Shown here: positions 1-11,788 of the stretch, piece by piece
Layout of the letters: each line of letters begins with the position of its first letter
Position numbering within the stretch: position 1 is the first letter of the stretch
Assembly: GCA_033239005.1 (NCBI GenBank)
Contig: BSQZ01000029.1
Span: 4,795,001-4,859,000, forward strand
Direction: 5' to 3'
From: Lamellibrachia satsuma
Taxonomy: Eukaryota; Annelida; Polychaeta; Sabellida; Siboglinidae
Length of the DNA stretch: 64,000 bases
The notes under the pieces: model-generated
Database searches by the model: none
The model's input: the letters and a program-made list of their open reading frames with translations, nothing else
What the model was told of the DNA's origin: nothing
Made by a program: the position numbers and the translations under genes

Positions 1-298
1 AATTGCGTCCATGTGCTTGATTTGTTTATTAATTCGAAAATGTTGTTTCAAAAAATATAATAAAATTCATAGATCAACACGTAATTTAAAACATGCGTTG
101 CATTTGTGTGGACCCGTGTTCCAAAGCGCGCGCACAATTTAACAATATAAAATGCGTAATTCCAGTAAAATCCATAGGACTGTTTAACCGTTTTATTAGT
201 TGTATTTTAAGTATATCTAGTCATCAGAAAAAGTTATATTATATGCATATATAATATATAGAATTATATTACTTACTTATGTCGTCCACTTAACATGG

Positions 299-300
<2 letters not shown>

Positions 301-370
<70 letters not shown>
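301..370. repeat. (AT)n microsatellite
   Basis: A pure AT dinucleotide run of about 70 bases. A shorter, interrupted TA run lies at 778-821. Confidence 0.95.
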
Positions 371-374
<4 letters not shown>

Positions 375-1298
375 TTGTTTCATTTATATAACGTCGCCAT
401 TTGTCAGCTCCTGACAAATGGCGACAAAATATAACAGCTGACGTGTTAAAAGTACTTTCATATATTTTTACTTCTCCCTGTCACCATATCAGACGCATTT
501 TTGTCCAAACACTGTTTGCTATAAACAAGTATAACTATAATGATCGGTACCTACCTATCGTTTTTCCGTTAATCTGGTCAGAAGCAACCGAACCTTTATC
601 AACCAGATGACAAATAGTTGGCAGAAGATTGCACATCTTCTTTCTGATTTTTTGGAACCCTGAAATTAGGTCGTCGCTCCGGTTCTTTGAAGAGGCTGTG
701 AGAGCAGTGCACAGCGAGGCACCGCGATTGTCGCCTATTCACCTAACGTTTATACACATTATATCCTACATGATAACTATATATATATAGATATATATAT
801 GTATATATATATATATATATAGTCCCTTTAGGCTTTGTAACCACAATGGCCGTCAAATAACAGGCTTCAGACGTACATGGGGACACTACAAGGGTGAGAG
901 ACAGGTCTGTAATTAGCGATATCTCGGCGATCTTCTCGTTTCACCCAAGTGGGATAACCTTTGCTCCTGGCAGTCCCACCCGTTACTCGAGACAGATTCT
1001 ATCGATTGAAAGGCGTTTTTTCTTTTTCCTGAATTTGAAAGTTCTCCGCCAGAGGCGAGAATCCCAAACGCGATTACGCAAGATTTCGCCAGCATGCACA
1101 CGATTGATGGGGCTACATTGAGAACATTCACACGATTGATGGGGGTACACTGAGAACAGAGTTTCACTGACGTTTAGAGAACTACAATCGTAGCGCAGAC
1201 AAAAATAACTACTTACGGGTGAAACACAATATCTTATCTGCGAACAGCAACAGTAGATAAGCACGCTCGTGACTATATCGTGGTTAGTTCGTGCGCTT

Positions 1299-1302
1299 GT
1301 GT

Positions 1303-1356
<54 letters not shown>

Positions 1357-1571
1357 GCGTGTGCGTGCGCGTGCGCGGAGGCGTGTGCGTGTGGGTGGGC
1401 GTGCGCGTGCGGGTGCGCACACGCGCGCGCGCGCGCACACACACACACACACGAACGCGCACACAAACACACACACGCACACACACACACAAACAAACAC
1501 ACACGTCCAAGCGCACGCGCACATGCGCACGCACACGCACGCACGCACGCACGCGCACACACACGAACACA
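1299..1571. repeat. Compound (GT)n-(GC-rich)-(AC)n microsatellite, self-complementary
   Basis: A GT/GC-alternating block (about 1299-1410) passes through a GCGC-rich centre (about 1420-1436) into an AC/GC-alternating block (about 1436-1570). Because (AC)n is the reverse complement of (GT)n, the whole tract is one large imperfect palindrome of alternating purine-pyrimidine. Such DNA can form hairpins or Z-DNA. All six frames are open here for this reason only. Confidence 0.9.
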
Positions 1572-2084
1572 CAATTTAATTACATTTAACGAATTGTTTG
1601 CTTTAATTCTCCGTCGTGAAAGACAAACATAAATGACGTATCATTTGGTCACACCCGGGTAACCATGTGTTGTCGTTGTTTCACGGATTATTCAGTTATT
1701 CGTAAACGCAAACACGTCTGTATCCCTCGCTCCCTCCCTCGCTGCCTCCCTCGCTCCCTCCCCCTCCGTTCGACCATCCTTCCCCTGTTCGGAACCCCCG
1801 TCTCTACTTATCCTATACACTATTGTTGCTTCTGTGAATTAAGCAGTTGATTCAACATTTGCAAATATAGTATCTCAAAACAAAACACAACATCGGTCAA
1901 ACGCACTGAAAAAGTAACAAACTGCGTACTTAGCTACGCCCGACTGTGTCCTCGTATTGCTCAAACACAGATAAGACGAGACTGTCCAGGCCTTTCTGTT
2001 TCGCGTAAACCGGAAGTGAAACGGAACACGTCTATTCGACAAACGCTATTTTGAATAAGAAAACACAGGGTTCGGTAGAAAGTA

Positions 2085-2399
2085 AAGGTGCGATCTTACA
2101 CAGCGCGGCATCCAGTCATTGGAAGTGCTCAAAACGCTTTTACGCTTCATCCCCTTCAATGTTCCATCGCCATCTCGACTTCTCTAGCAAGCATTCAGCC
2201 ACGCTGCAAAGTAATGCGCGAGAAGACTATTCGTTCACACACCCACCTACGTCTGTTGCCAGGTACTCATTATTACAGCTGAGTGAACCAAGGCAACGTG
2301 GGGTGAACGAAATTGCTAGCAGCAGCAGCAAGAGGATTCCAACCCGGGTTCTCTCGACTGACAGCCCGATGTTCTAACCGCTGCACCACAGCGCCCCAG
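2085..2399 (-). mobile_element. tRNA-derived SINE, full-length copy A
   Basis: On the minus strand the element begins at 2399 with a tRNA-like head: an A-box-like segment (GTGGTGCAGCGGTTAGAA) and a B-box-like segment (GGGTTGGAATCC). It continues through a body ending near 2085 in a tail with paired GCG..CGC motifs (GTAAAAGCGTTTTGAGCA, then ACTGGATGCCGCGCTGTGTAAG). The same order of blocks recurs on the plus strand at 32432-32752, and parts recur at 28193-28312 and 44998-45115, which shows a dispersed family. The tail resembles the 3' ends of L2-type LINEs, the usual source of reverse transcriptase for such SINEs (inference). Confidence 0.8.
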
Positions 2400-3111
2400 T
2401 TAGACAAAAACAGCTAGGAAAGTAAGCACAGAAAATAATCTTCGTAAACAGAACATATATATATATATACATTTATTTGTTTTCCTTCACCAAGTCAGCG
2501 TCTGTTGCGCAATCATTTCGTAAACAATGAATGATTAAGCTTCTGCTACGCAGATGCGCGCAAAGAAAAGAGATGAGTTGTGCCCTCCGTCGAACCTGCT
2601 CCACCAAACTGCAGCGGGCTCGTTTGACGTAAATCTGCCAGTTGTGGGGCCGCTGCAGAGAGATCGCACGACAAACGTAATGCAACGGATATATTAAGTA
2701 AGAGTTCGACGCTCTTTCTAGTCGGCAATGACGAATGAATCGTGTTTACCAAATGCTAGTTAGTCTTGCTTGTAGGACGTGTTGCGATAATAGAGCGTCT
2801 ACGGTACATGTGCTGTACACGTGTCTGGCACAACAGTGGGCACACTGGTACGAGATTACAAACATACACAGGACGGTGCCTCGATGATCTAATCTGGCAT
2901 CCTGCGAGGTTTGAACGCACTGCGTCAAGTGATATTGTCCGATGGCGATGGAAAACAATATGAATTATTTGTACTTTTCCCAAAATAAATAACGCAACAT
3001 TTAATAGCCATGGTCGTGTATTAAATAAATGACTGTGTAGTGGTTTCTCGTGAACGTCTATAGAAATGATAAACCTTAGTATTTGTTCGTCAGGCTATGA
3101 TTTAACAAGAT

Positions 3112-3900
3112 TAAAATCCAAACCAAAGGCCCATATGGCAAGTGGACAAGGAAGCCATTGGCTTATCGAGTGTCCATCAGTGTTCGTCTACGTGTAACCC
3201 GCCCTCCTGAGATATGTGTCCAACTTGTTTTTAAACATATTCACGCTGCTAGTGGATATACAATCCGTAGATAATTTGTTCCATTCATTTACTGTCCTCT
3301 GTGCGAATGAGTACTTCCTAATATCCAATCTACACTGATCCTTTACTAACTTTACCTCATGTCCTCTAGTTCTGCTATCTTTCTTGAGAGAGAACAAAAT
3401 ATTTCTATCAATATTTTCATACCCATTCAATATCTTAAAAACTTCAATCTGATCTCCTCTTAACCTCCTTGTCTCTAGAGTTGTTAAACCACATTATGTC
3501 AGGCGTTCTTCATAACCAAGGTCTCTCAGTTCTGGATTAATTTTAGTTGCTCTCCTCTGTATGCGTTCAAGTGTATCTATATCCTTCTTACGATATGGTC
3601 TCCACGTTTGTATACAGTATTCTAAATGAGGTCTAACTATTGCTTTGTACAGAGGTATAACTAGCTTTGTATCCTTGTAAGTTATGTTTCTCCTAATCAA
3701 CCCAAGAATTTGATTCCCTTTGAAGCTGCAACACCACATTGCTCTGAAACTTTCATATCAGCAATTATTGTAACTCCTAAGTCCTTTTCTTTTACAGTAG
3801 TAACCAGAACGGTATCTCCCATTTTATAGATTACATCCAGGTTCCCATGACCTGTAAGTAGGCATTTACATTTCCCCAAATTGAACAACATCTGCCATTT
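3112..3900 (-). mobile_element. CR1/jockey-like LINE, 5'-truncated 3' fragment with frameshifts
   Basis: The minus-strand translation gives the C-terminal part of a non-LTR reverse transcriptase in two or three frames: 3891-3697 (LFNLGKCKCLLTGHGNLDV...), 3739-3494 ([18 protein letters not shown]..., HLEYCIQTW) and 3430-3188 ([10 protein letters not shown]...). The same protein and 3' UTR occur in the longer copy at 39370-40962, about 85-90% identical by eye. The copy ends abruptly at about 3900, in the middle of the RT region, so it is a dead 5'-truncated insertion. Confidence 0.88.
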
Positions 3901-5828
3901 ATGAGTAGCCGTCAGTCCAAGAAACCTCCCGACTCGCTAACTGACACTCACACAACTCCGAATCTCTTGGCTAATTGCTACTAAGCAGCACATGTCCGCC
4001 GGCAGGTTCAATGCTTGTCATCACGGAAATCCGAGCTGTCAGTGAGTATGTGATTTATACACAAGTAGACGGCACAGAGCACATCGTATGAACTCCTATG
4101 ACCATATAAACGTACAACAAAGCTACGATTACTTAATGAATGACGATAAATGAAGACATTTATGGGAACATCGTAGACACTTACGACAGGCGATGGGTAC
4201 GGACACGAGGGTGGTTGTCGTCACGCATCGCGGGGGTGGTCAAACCGGAAGTCGTGGTCAGCTGTTAAAGCACGTCTTGCATGTCTATTCTATCGACCAA
4301 GGTCGCACCCAACGTCACGGATGGCAAATAAAAATGAGCCGCGCATGTCCACAGAGTCAACAGTTTTACACAAGTCTTATTATAGAGTTTTATATTAAAA
4401 GGACACATTATTGATATTGCCCGAATAAAAGATAGTCAACAAATCAGCACAGATTTACTATCGATTTCTTGATTAAAATGATATTTTATTGTTATTGCCC
4501 GATCAAAAGATGGGTACGCCGAGACTGCGGGCGATGAGCCTCCTTTACAGTTTGTTGGTTTTGCGTAAAACGACCCATAACTTTTGCTCGGCGACTGCGA
4601 GAAGCCGCGTTTGATTACCGCACGACACTTAAACGATGTCGTTACAAATTAGGGCCGGTGTTTCACCTTGCTCCACTGGTTAGACGCGACCGTCACTTCC
4701 GGGAGACGCGCCGCGGACGACTAGTAAATACGGCAGACGGAGATGATGCAATGTCTGCCTACGCACGAGATCATCAATTGTTCTACTACAATCAGACCTC
4801 ATTGAATCGAAATGGTTTACGATGTATTTTAATGAACGTCACATCGTCTAGTCGGCTTTTATGTTTTGCTGCTGTTGTGGCGAGCAAAATGTCAAATACA
4901 AACTGTTTGTGTGATTTCCCCAAGGATGCGGGGGGCGCACATTGATTAGAAGAGGATCTAGATCAAAGTCAATTCCATGCAGTACATTGCCTATTTTTTT
5001 CAGACCTTCCTTGATATATCTATCTATCTATCGCAAATTCGTGTTTTGACATTTCTGATAATTGTATAGGTTAATATTTATTCTTTCTAAATCATCGACC
5101 TGCAGTAGCATTTATTTTTAATAAAATAATACAATTTCATTTTAGAGATAATCAATACTGAAGACGCTCCCGGTCATTTGTCGGCACAAACAAACAAACA
5201 AACAAACAAACAAACAAACCGGATGTTGTCTTTATGTCTACGGTGCCAGAAGCCACCAGACATTTAAGTATGTGCACGACACAATCATCGAAGTCTTCAA
5301 ACATGCCCTTTTATGTACAAAAAAGAAATTCAGAGAGGGTGCAATAAATCCTCGAAGAGAATACCGTTTCAAAATCACCGACAATTTATTCCTTTATCAT
5401 GAACCAGGAACCAGCTGCCTTTTCCAGTTTCTGATAGGTCGCGCCATAGAACGAAACAACTTCCTTTCTTCCTTTCTTCGAAATTGCCAATGTCTATTTA
5501 GTTTAGTTTTAGCACTAGCAAGCGACAGTAGGCCTACCATATGCTGGACAGACCTCAGCTGGATTGGGCTTTAAAGAAATATGACATCATTTGGATTCAG
5601 CTTCGGAAAATTCAATGATTTTTTTTCCACTTGCCATCTAGAGTATGTTGGTTGCTTTGGGCGTCAATATTTTTAATCTGCTTAAATGTTTATTAAAAAT
5701 GACCAGAAAGCGATGGAGATCATATAAGGAAAAGAAAGAAAAACTAGTTAGGACACACTGTTACAGCTGAATGACTTCTGAAGCATGTAACTGAAGGAAG
5801 ACCACAAGTTAATAATACCAAAAGGAAG
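3901..5828. other. Non-genic stretch
   Basis: No recognisable gene. ORFs at 4193-4414, 4658-4945 and 5272-5574 lack family resemblance and splice context. A short (AAAC)n microsatellite lies at about 5190-5219. Confidence 0.5.
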
Positions 5829-6402
5829 GAAATGGCTTACTTGACATTGGCTTACTTAACATTGGTTTACTTGATACTGGTTTATTTGACATTGGCTTAC
5901 TTGACATTGGTTTACTTGACATTGGTTTACTTGACATTGGCTTACTTGACATTGGTTTACTTGACATTGGCTTACTTGACATTGGTTTACTTGACATTGG
6001 CTTACTTGACATTGGCTTACTTGACATTGGTTTACTTGACATTGGCTTACTTGACATTGGTTTACCTGACATTGGCTTATTTGACATTGGTTTACTTGAC
6101 ATTGGCTTACTTGACATTGGTTTACTTGACATTGGCTTACTTGACATTGGTTTACTTGACATTGGCTTACTTGACATTGGTTTACTTGACATTGGCTTAC
6201 TTGACATTGGTTTACTTGACATTGGTTTACTTGACATTGGCTTACTTGACATTGGTTTACTTGACATTGGTTTACTTGACATTGGTTTACTTGACATTGG
6301 TTTACTTGACATTGGTTTACTTGACATTGGCTTACTTGACATTGGTTTACTTGACATTGGTTTACTTGACATTGGTTTACTTGACATTGGCTTACTTGAC
6401 AG
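5829..6402. repeat. 15-bp minisatellite, about 38 copies
   Basis: The unit is TTGGYTTACTTGACA, with nearly all variation at one C/T position (GCTTAC versus GTTTAC). Because 15 is a multiple of three and the unit contains no stop in several frames, long ORFs run on both strands: a five-residue AYLTL/VYLTL repeat on plus and SKPMS or NQCQV on minus. There is no supporting gene structure on either side, so coding is unlikely. The two unit types form an irregular C/T pattern, which suggests unequal exchange of mixed blocks. Confidence 0.95.
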
Positions 6403-6410
6403 CCTGGAAG

Positions 6411-9400
6411 AAGGACACACATTTGAACACGAAGTTAGAGAATAACAGAATAGCACACAGAATGATAAAATGAGACACTCTAAATGACTCTAAGAACCTA
6501 TGACATGTCATAAGGTCAAAGAAGGCGACTCCCCACTTTGAATCGCCACTTCCCAAACAGAGGACACCAAACTGACACTCCCTGGTAGACACAACATAGG
6601 AACGAGGCCCACTTTGCCAGAACAGCAGGAAGCTAGATATTCTTTCACCCGAGGCCCCATAGACGTAGCTGTCACAGCTGTTTGGGGTCTGGGGTACCCT
6701 ATTTACTACGTTGTACCCTGCTCGACGACTGACCCAGTTTCGTAACTCAGTTGCACTTAACCGAGGTCACGTCCTATGGGGAGGGTAAGAAACCTTGTGA
6801 TTGTACGCGTAAACAGTATATACATTTAATAAAATTACATAACAGATTTTCACGAGGAAATTACTTATATAACTTATTGAAAAACACCCTATAACAATTA
6901 ACATGTAATTTTCTGAAAGGAGTTAAATGTATTTAACCAAACCTTAACCGTCAATCAGTGGCAAATGCAGAATTAATTCCAAAGTGGACGCCAAATGGTG
7001 GGGTAACATTTTTCAGTGGATGGGCAAATTCTCCATTGTGAATGCTCCATACGATGCAGCAATTGTGCGGCGATGTCGCGCTGACATTTTAAGTGGACAT
7101 TATTTTACGACCAGGAAGAAGTTTACATAACATAGTAGAGAAAACTGCGTTGCCACATTGAAAATCTATGACTTGGATACGGGGCGTCAACACTGCGCCC
7201 TCTGTATACACAACCATCACCCCACCACACGACACGGTGTCGCTTCAACAAAAACACGCTCGACTTTTTCTCAGGGTAAGGTAAATTCAACGATCCGTGA
7301 ATTTTGTGGCATTTGTCACATATCTATCGCGTCGAGTCATGGTCGTCAGTTGTTACCTGGAGGATTTATGGCAGGTTGTCACAGTTCCCAACGAAGAACA
7401 GAATGTGATGATAATTATATGCATACTGAGAGCAAAGTATGGCGTTCAAACCATGGACATATATTTATAAATGGTTCCATGGTTCAAACCGTCTGTTCAG
7501 CGATTTTGTCTTGGGCTATAGGTGTAGGTTTACGCCGCATTCAAAGAATGCTATAAAAATCCCATTAAACACGCCATCCATACTTTACTGGGGACATGGG
7601 TATTGGCGGGTGATTCTCGGAAGAAGTATGTGCAGCCGTATGCTCACGAGCAGGTAGCTAAAATGTTAATGCATAAACGTGGTTACAAGAAGCTGACAAA
7701 CGTGCGACCTGACAGTAGCGATGTCGCGGTGGCAAATACCCGTTGACACATGACGTGACAAAAGGCCCTCAAACCGAGCGACGACGGCGCTTTCTGCCAC
7801 CTACGACCAGTTATCATTGACGATGATGTACGGTCACCTTAGAGCGCCGATGTCTCCTGCTGGTACGATCGTCTCTCATGCGGTGGACCACGTGGTGTAC
7901 CCACTACGCATATATTCCTGGACACTAAAATTAGCAGCCAACCATGCAGATACGCATTACAGGGATGGGCAGGTTTTTGCCGGAAAACCACCCCATTATC
8001 GCCCACACTGTCGCGTCATTGTTGCCTGTGGAGATATGTGAGTAACCGGGTAGCCGCCGCACCCTTTACCCCGATCTTTATTTAAACATTACAATCGTTG
8101 TAGAACATTCCTGAGCTGGCACTGCTTCAAGCAAATCGGATATTGCTGACAACGTATGCTCGCGTTGTGATGCTATAAGTGACTTACTGTCATACGCCCA
8201 TGCGCCATGCCGTTGTAGGAATGGCATTCTGAACGTTGACGTATGTGTGGAATATATCTATCAGGCATCCTTTGTAGTGAAAAAAACCCCAGTATTTTAG
8301 GTGTTCAAGATAAGTCCACGTTTCCCGTGGTCCTAGTACCCGGGAATCTCCGAAGGCCGCCACATCTATCCATATTCATTAACCCCTCTTCCCCGGTATA
8401 TAATTTCTCGCATTAGTATGCTTTTTCATCGTCCACGTTTTTCTTCACTACAATAGATCGTGTCCGCTCGAAAATTCCCCAGTAACACAAAAGACGGACC
8501 GCTGTGACGACGGAGGTACGACAAGTCGCGGAAACGCCATGGTATGTGGCACGTATACTAGCGACAAAGGGACACTTCACAAATGCCACGTAGCAATTAC
8601 GTTAGGTTGTTCAAAATGTCAGGTCATTCGTGACGTTTTCTAGACGCCCCGTTATTATGTTAGATGTGTGCTATAATAAATAAAACAAACTGTCGTTTTC
8701 TTCATAATGCAGTGACGTATTTTGAAATGTGGGCAGAATACGAAAACGAAGTAAAATGAACCCCACACTAGTTTGCGAAACAAAGAGGCTGTTGTTTACC
8801 ACACCTGTACGTTGTTCCGTTACCACACCGGTGGATGTTTTTTTTAATTTGTATGTACAATGTATTTAAATACATATGCCACAAAATATTGCAAACATAA
8901 CGACCATGCTTGTTGAGAGTATATACCAGTATATCACAATGAAACAATGGACGCTACCAAAGTTCGAGGACAACCTTGCTGAATACATGTAATATATAAA
9001 TGTAATGTACATAAGTTACAACCTATATTATAACAGTATTTTGCACACACATAATATTACTGTATATGCAATATATGGAATAAGTGATTACCACACTTCC
9101 TGTATCCAGCCACCCAATTACTTCATATTTAAAATCGAGATGAGTCACATGGTGAAGGGAGCATTTATCACGTGCAATTTGAATAAATTTGCATGCGATG
9201 CTTAGCGGCATGTGTCCGGAAAGAATCTGCCAACATCCTTCCTTAACAATGATGAACTTCTGCGTTGCATACGACAGCATATACGTACAGTACTGTGTTT
9301 ATACGGAACCGAAAGCACTGAGAACCCTGGTGGTCGCAATGAGAACAACTGCTACAAGAAAACGATGTACGTGTCGTGATAATTGCTGATATTATGGTGC

Positions 9401-11600
9401 TATTCTAAGTGTTAGTGAAGCCCAAAAGCGTAACGAGAAACGCCTTTACAAACGCTACTTTTCGAACCGAATGTCTGCTTATTATTTTTGGTGAACTTGA
9501 ACTTGAATGGTTCTGATTTGTAATTTCGAAAACGGCGACGATTCGTCACAAAAATTCTCACATACACCGTGTCGACTACAATACCCAAAATACTGCTGTC
9601 GAGCCAACTCGATACTAAGTCATACAGGTCATCCAGACGCAAGAAATGTTATATTCATATAAAATTAATGCATGGAGGCCAAAGTACATCTTATTAATTG
9701 TGCACGAACAATGGAAATCAATGCACAGAACAATCTGATCGCTTCCCATGCGTCGGTGTACAGTGTAGACGGACGTGGACCCGGCGCAATCACGCATAAT
9801 ATGCAAAACGGTCGTGTCTTTTTTCCGGACCAGTGAGCCGCAATAGAACCTTCTTTCGAAGTTTTGAACTAAGTGAATATTTAGCTCAACTGGGTGCTTT
9901 TCAGGGGGCGTCTAAAATAGGATTATTAGTAATAGACTAAGTTATAACATGGTTTCTGCATTGAACTTAGGTACATGTGTAGAATGCATATGGCTGTCAT
10001 CGTTCCGCATTGATTATCACTGTCAGGCGTGTGACAGTGATAATTAATATCAAGTTGTTTTAAGTTTGATACACATGACACTTACACGTTAGGGTGAACT
10101 AGCTGAATGTAGAATCGTGGAATATGTAATAAATATACTTGTTGGAATGTTCCTAGTGTGCAAAGAGCTGTGGTTAACACACGAACAATTATTTGTACTG
10201 GGATTCAATATTTTCGAAATCGTTAGGTGTGAAACTTAGTTAACTGCATCAATTGTCGGCAAATGTGTATAAAAACAAGCTCTTTGATGATGGAAATACT
10301 GCCGCGCCACCTGGTGAATATTATTGTTCTGCACGAATGTAGACATTCTCTTGTCATTCTCTTTGTTCAACGCATTCCGTGATCTCTATACAATACAGGG
10401 GTGCAGCTATGATTTCATAATCGAACAGGCCTTAGATATAAATACCTATTCGGACGAACAGCAGACTTTTGTCTATGTGTATTGACAACAGGATCGACAA
10501 CAGGACACGTGGGATGCCATAAATACATTATTACATCACAGATGGACTCTGACAACTAGGTAACACTAGACGGAACCTTGAGCGACAAAAAACTGCACAA
10601 ACTGTAGGTACTTGTCGCGAACACGATTTACTGAGTAATGCGCAGTGCACTATTGCACTAACTAAAGTCGGCTTTGGTTGCAAAACAAGAATTCGCGGGA
10701 CTAGTGCTTTGGGTAGACTGTTAAACAGTCAGGAAAGTCACACATCTTAATGCACCGAATGCACCGTTACTATATATTTAGTAATCGTACTTCTCAGAGC
10801 CGTTACATGACCCCGGGGTCACAAACCGTCTAGGCAAACGTTATTGTTGGCTACACCACCCACGCTTAAAACGAAACCTAGCCAAACTTTGTTTACTTTC
10901 CGAGAACGGCCAATAACCTTGTTATTGTGATTATGCAATGTTATCATTGTCAATATACATTGGAAGGATGATAAATCACACTGCAATGCCAATACTGATT
11001 GATCAAAAGAATAAAATTAGATACAAACTTCGTGACATAATAATGTAGCACAACCAAAATAATGACACTATAATAACATTATAAAACAAAAAATTATGTC
11101 CTGGTCAATGTCTCAATGGCCACATGGGGCGCTGCGGTTCGGATTCAACATCAGTAGGGTACACGAGAGTGGAACAACACAATAATGTCATGTGAGCATC
11201 TTCAGTGCCAACCCAGACTTTATGCTACAAGCTCCATCCGATGAAATAAACCTCAACAAAGCCAGCACTTACTTCACGTCACTGCCGCCTATCCGTGGTC
11301 CTCCATGATCCGTCGGCCTGCCCCGAGACGGCGTGCCTTGCTCGGCATTGTTGGCGCCCACCCGAGCCGGTCGTGAGCTGTCGACCACGGCATTCGTCCC
11401 GCGGGCCAGTCGCTCGGCCTCGCGTGATCGGGCTTTCACGGAATCCTAACCCTTCAATCGCGGCTACGTCATTGACACACGCGCCCCGTTTTAAATCAAA
11501 ACTTCGCTGGGAGTGACAGCCGGATTTCGGTGGCCGAACCGCCGTCGCCTCGACCCGACACAGCCCCCGCCCCGGACGCCGAAGTCGCGGGCTAAACGAG
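6411..11600. other. Gene-poor stretch upstream of the helical-protein gene
   Basis: I find no exon with family resemblance. ORFs of 60-130 codons (for example 7158-7556 and 9412-9642) look like chance frames. The region is mostly AT-rich and becomes distinctly CpG-rich after about 11.27 kb, where the promoter of the next gene begins. Confidence 0.5.
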
Positions 11601-11647
11601 GCTGTGATACCGCGCTATTTATATCTCGGGACATCCCGTTGCCGTTG

Positions 11648-11655
11648 TATAAAAG
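11648..11655 (+). promoter_or_regulatory. TATA box of the five-exon helical-protein gene
   Basis: A perfect TATAAAAG lies in a CpG-rich stretch, 134 bases before the proposed initiator ATG. Transcription would be expected to start near 11678. After that point the first ATG is the one at 11789, in good context (A at -3, G at +4). A second TATA-like string (CTATTTATAT) lies at about 11612. A strong TATA box is usual for inducible, tightly controlled genes. Confidence 0.6.
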
Positions 11656-11788
11656 ATGGCACGCTCCACCAACGGCAACAACATAAAAGTGAAGACGCTT
11701 GCCAGTCGGCCGAGAGAGCAACTGTTGCCGATACTCGACTACGCTACTACTACCACCCATTGTTCAATCGCGTTCACTGCAGACCACG

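Larger units (their letters stand above)
1..2084. other. Non-genic stretch with simple repeats
   Basis: No ORF here has family resemblance or credible splice sites. The longer ORFs at 983-1632 are translations of the GT/AC repeat. The stretch holds AT-rich DNA, two AT microsatellites, the compound GT/AC repeat, and a short near-duplicate of a 25-base segment around 1095-1150. Confidence 0.6.

Noticed and set aside
1269..1632. Overlapping ORFs of 96-195 codons rich in Val/Cys or His/Thr
   Set aside because: Translations of a GT/AC microsatellite in every frame.
2391..2399. tRNA gene at the SINE head (2330-2399 minus, and 32432-32500 plus)
   Set aside because: The A- and B-box-like motifs are present, but the segment cannot form a full cloverleaf by eye and is fused to a repeated body, so it is a SINE head.
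5809..6473. Long ORFs SKPMS..., NQCQV... and AYLTL... as repeat proteins
   Set aside because: A 15-bp minisatellite keeps both strands open; no flanking coding sequence was found.
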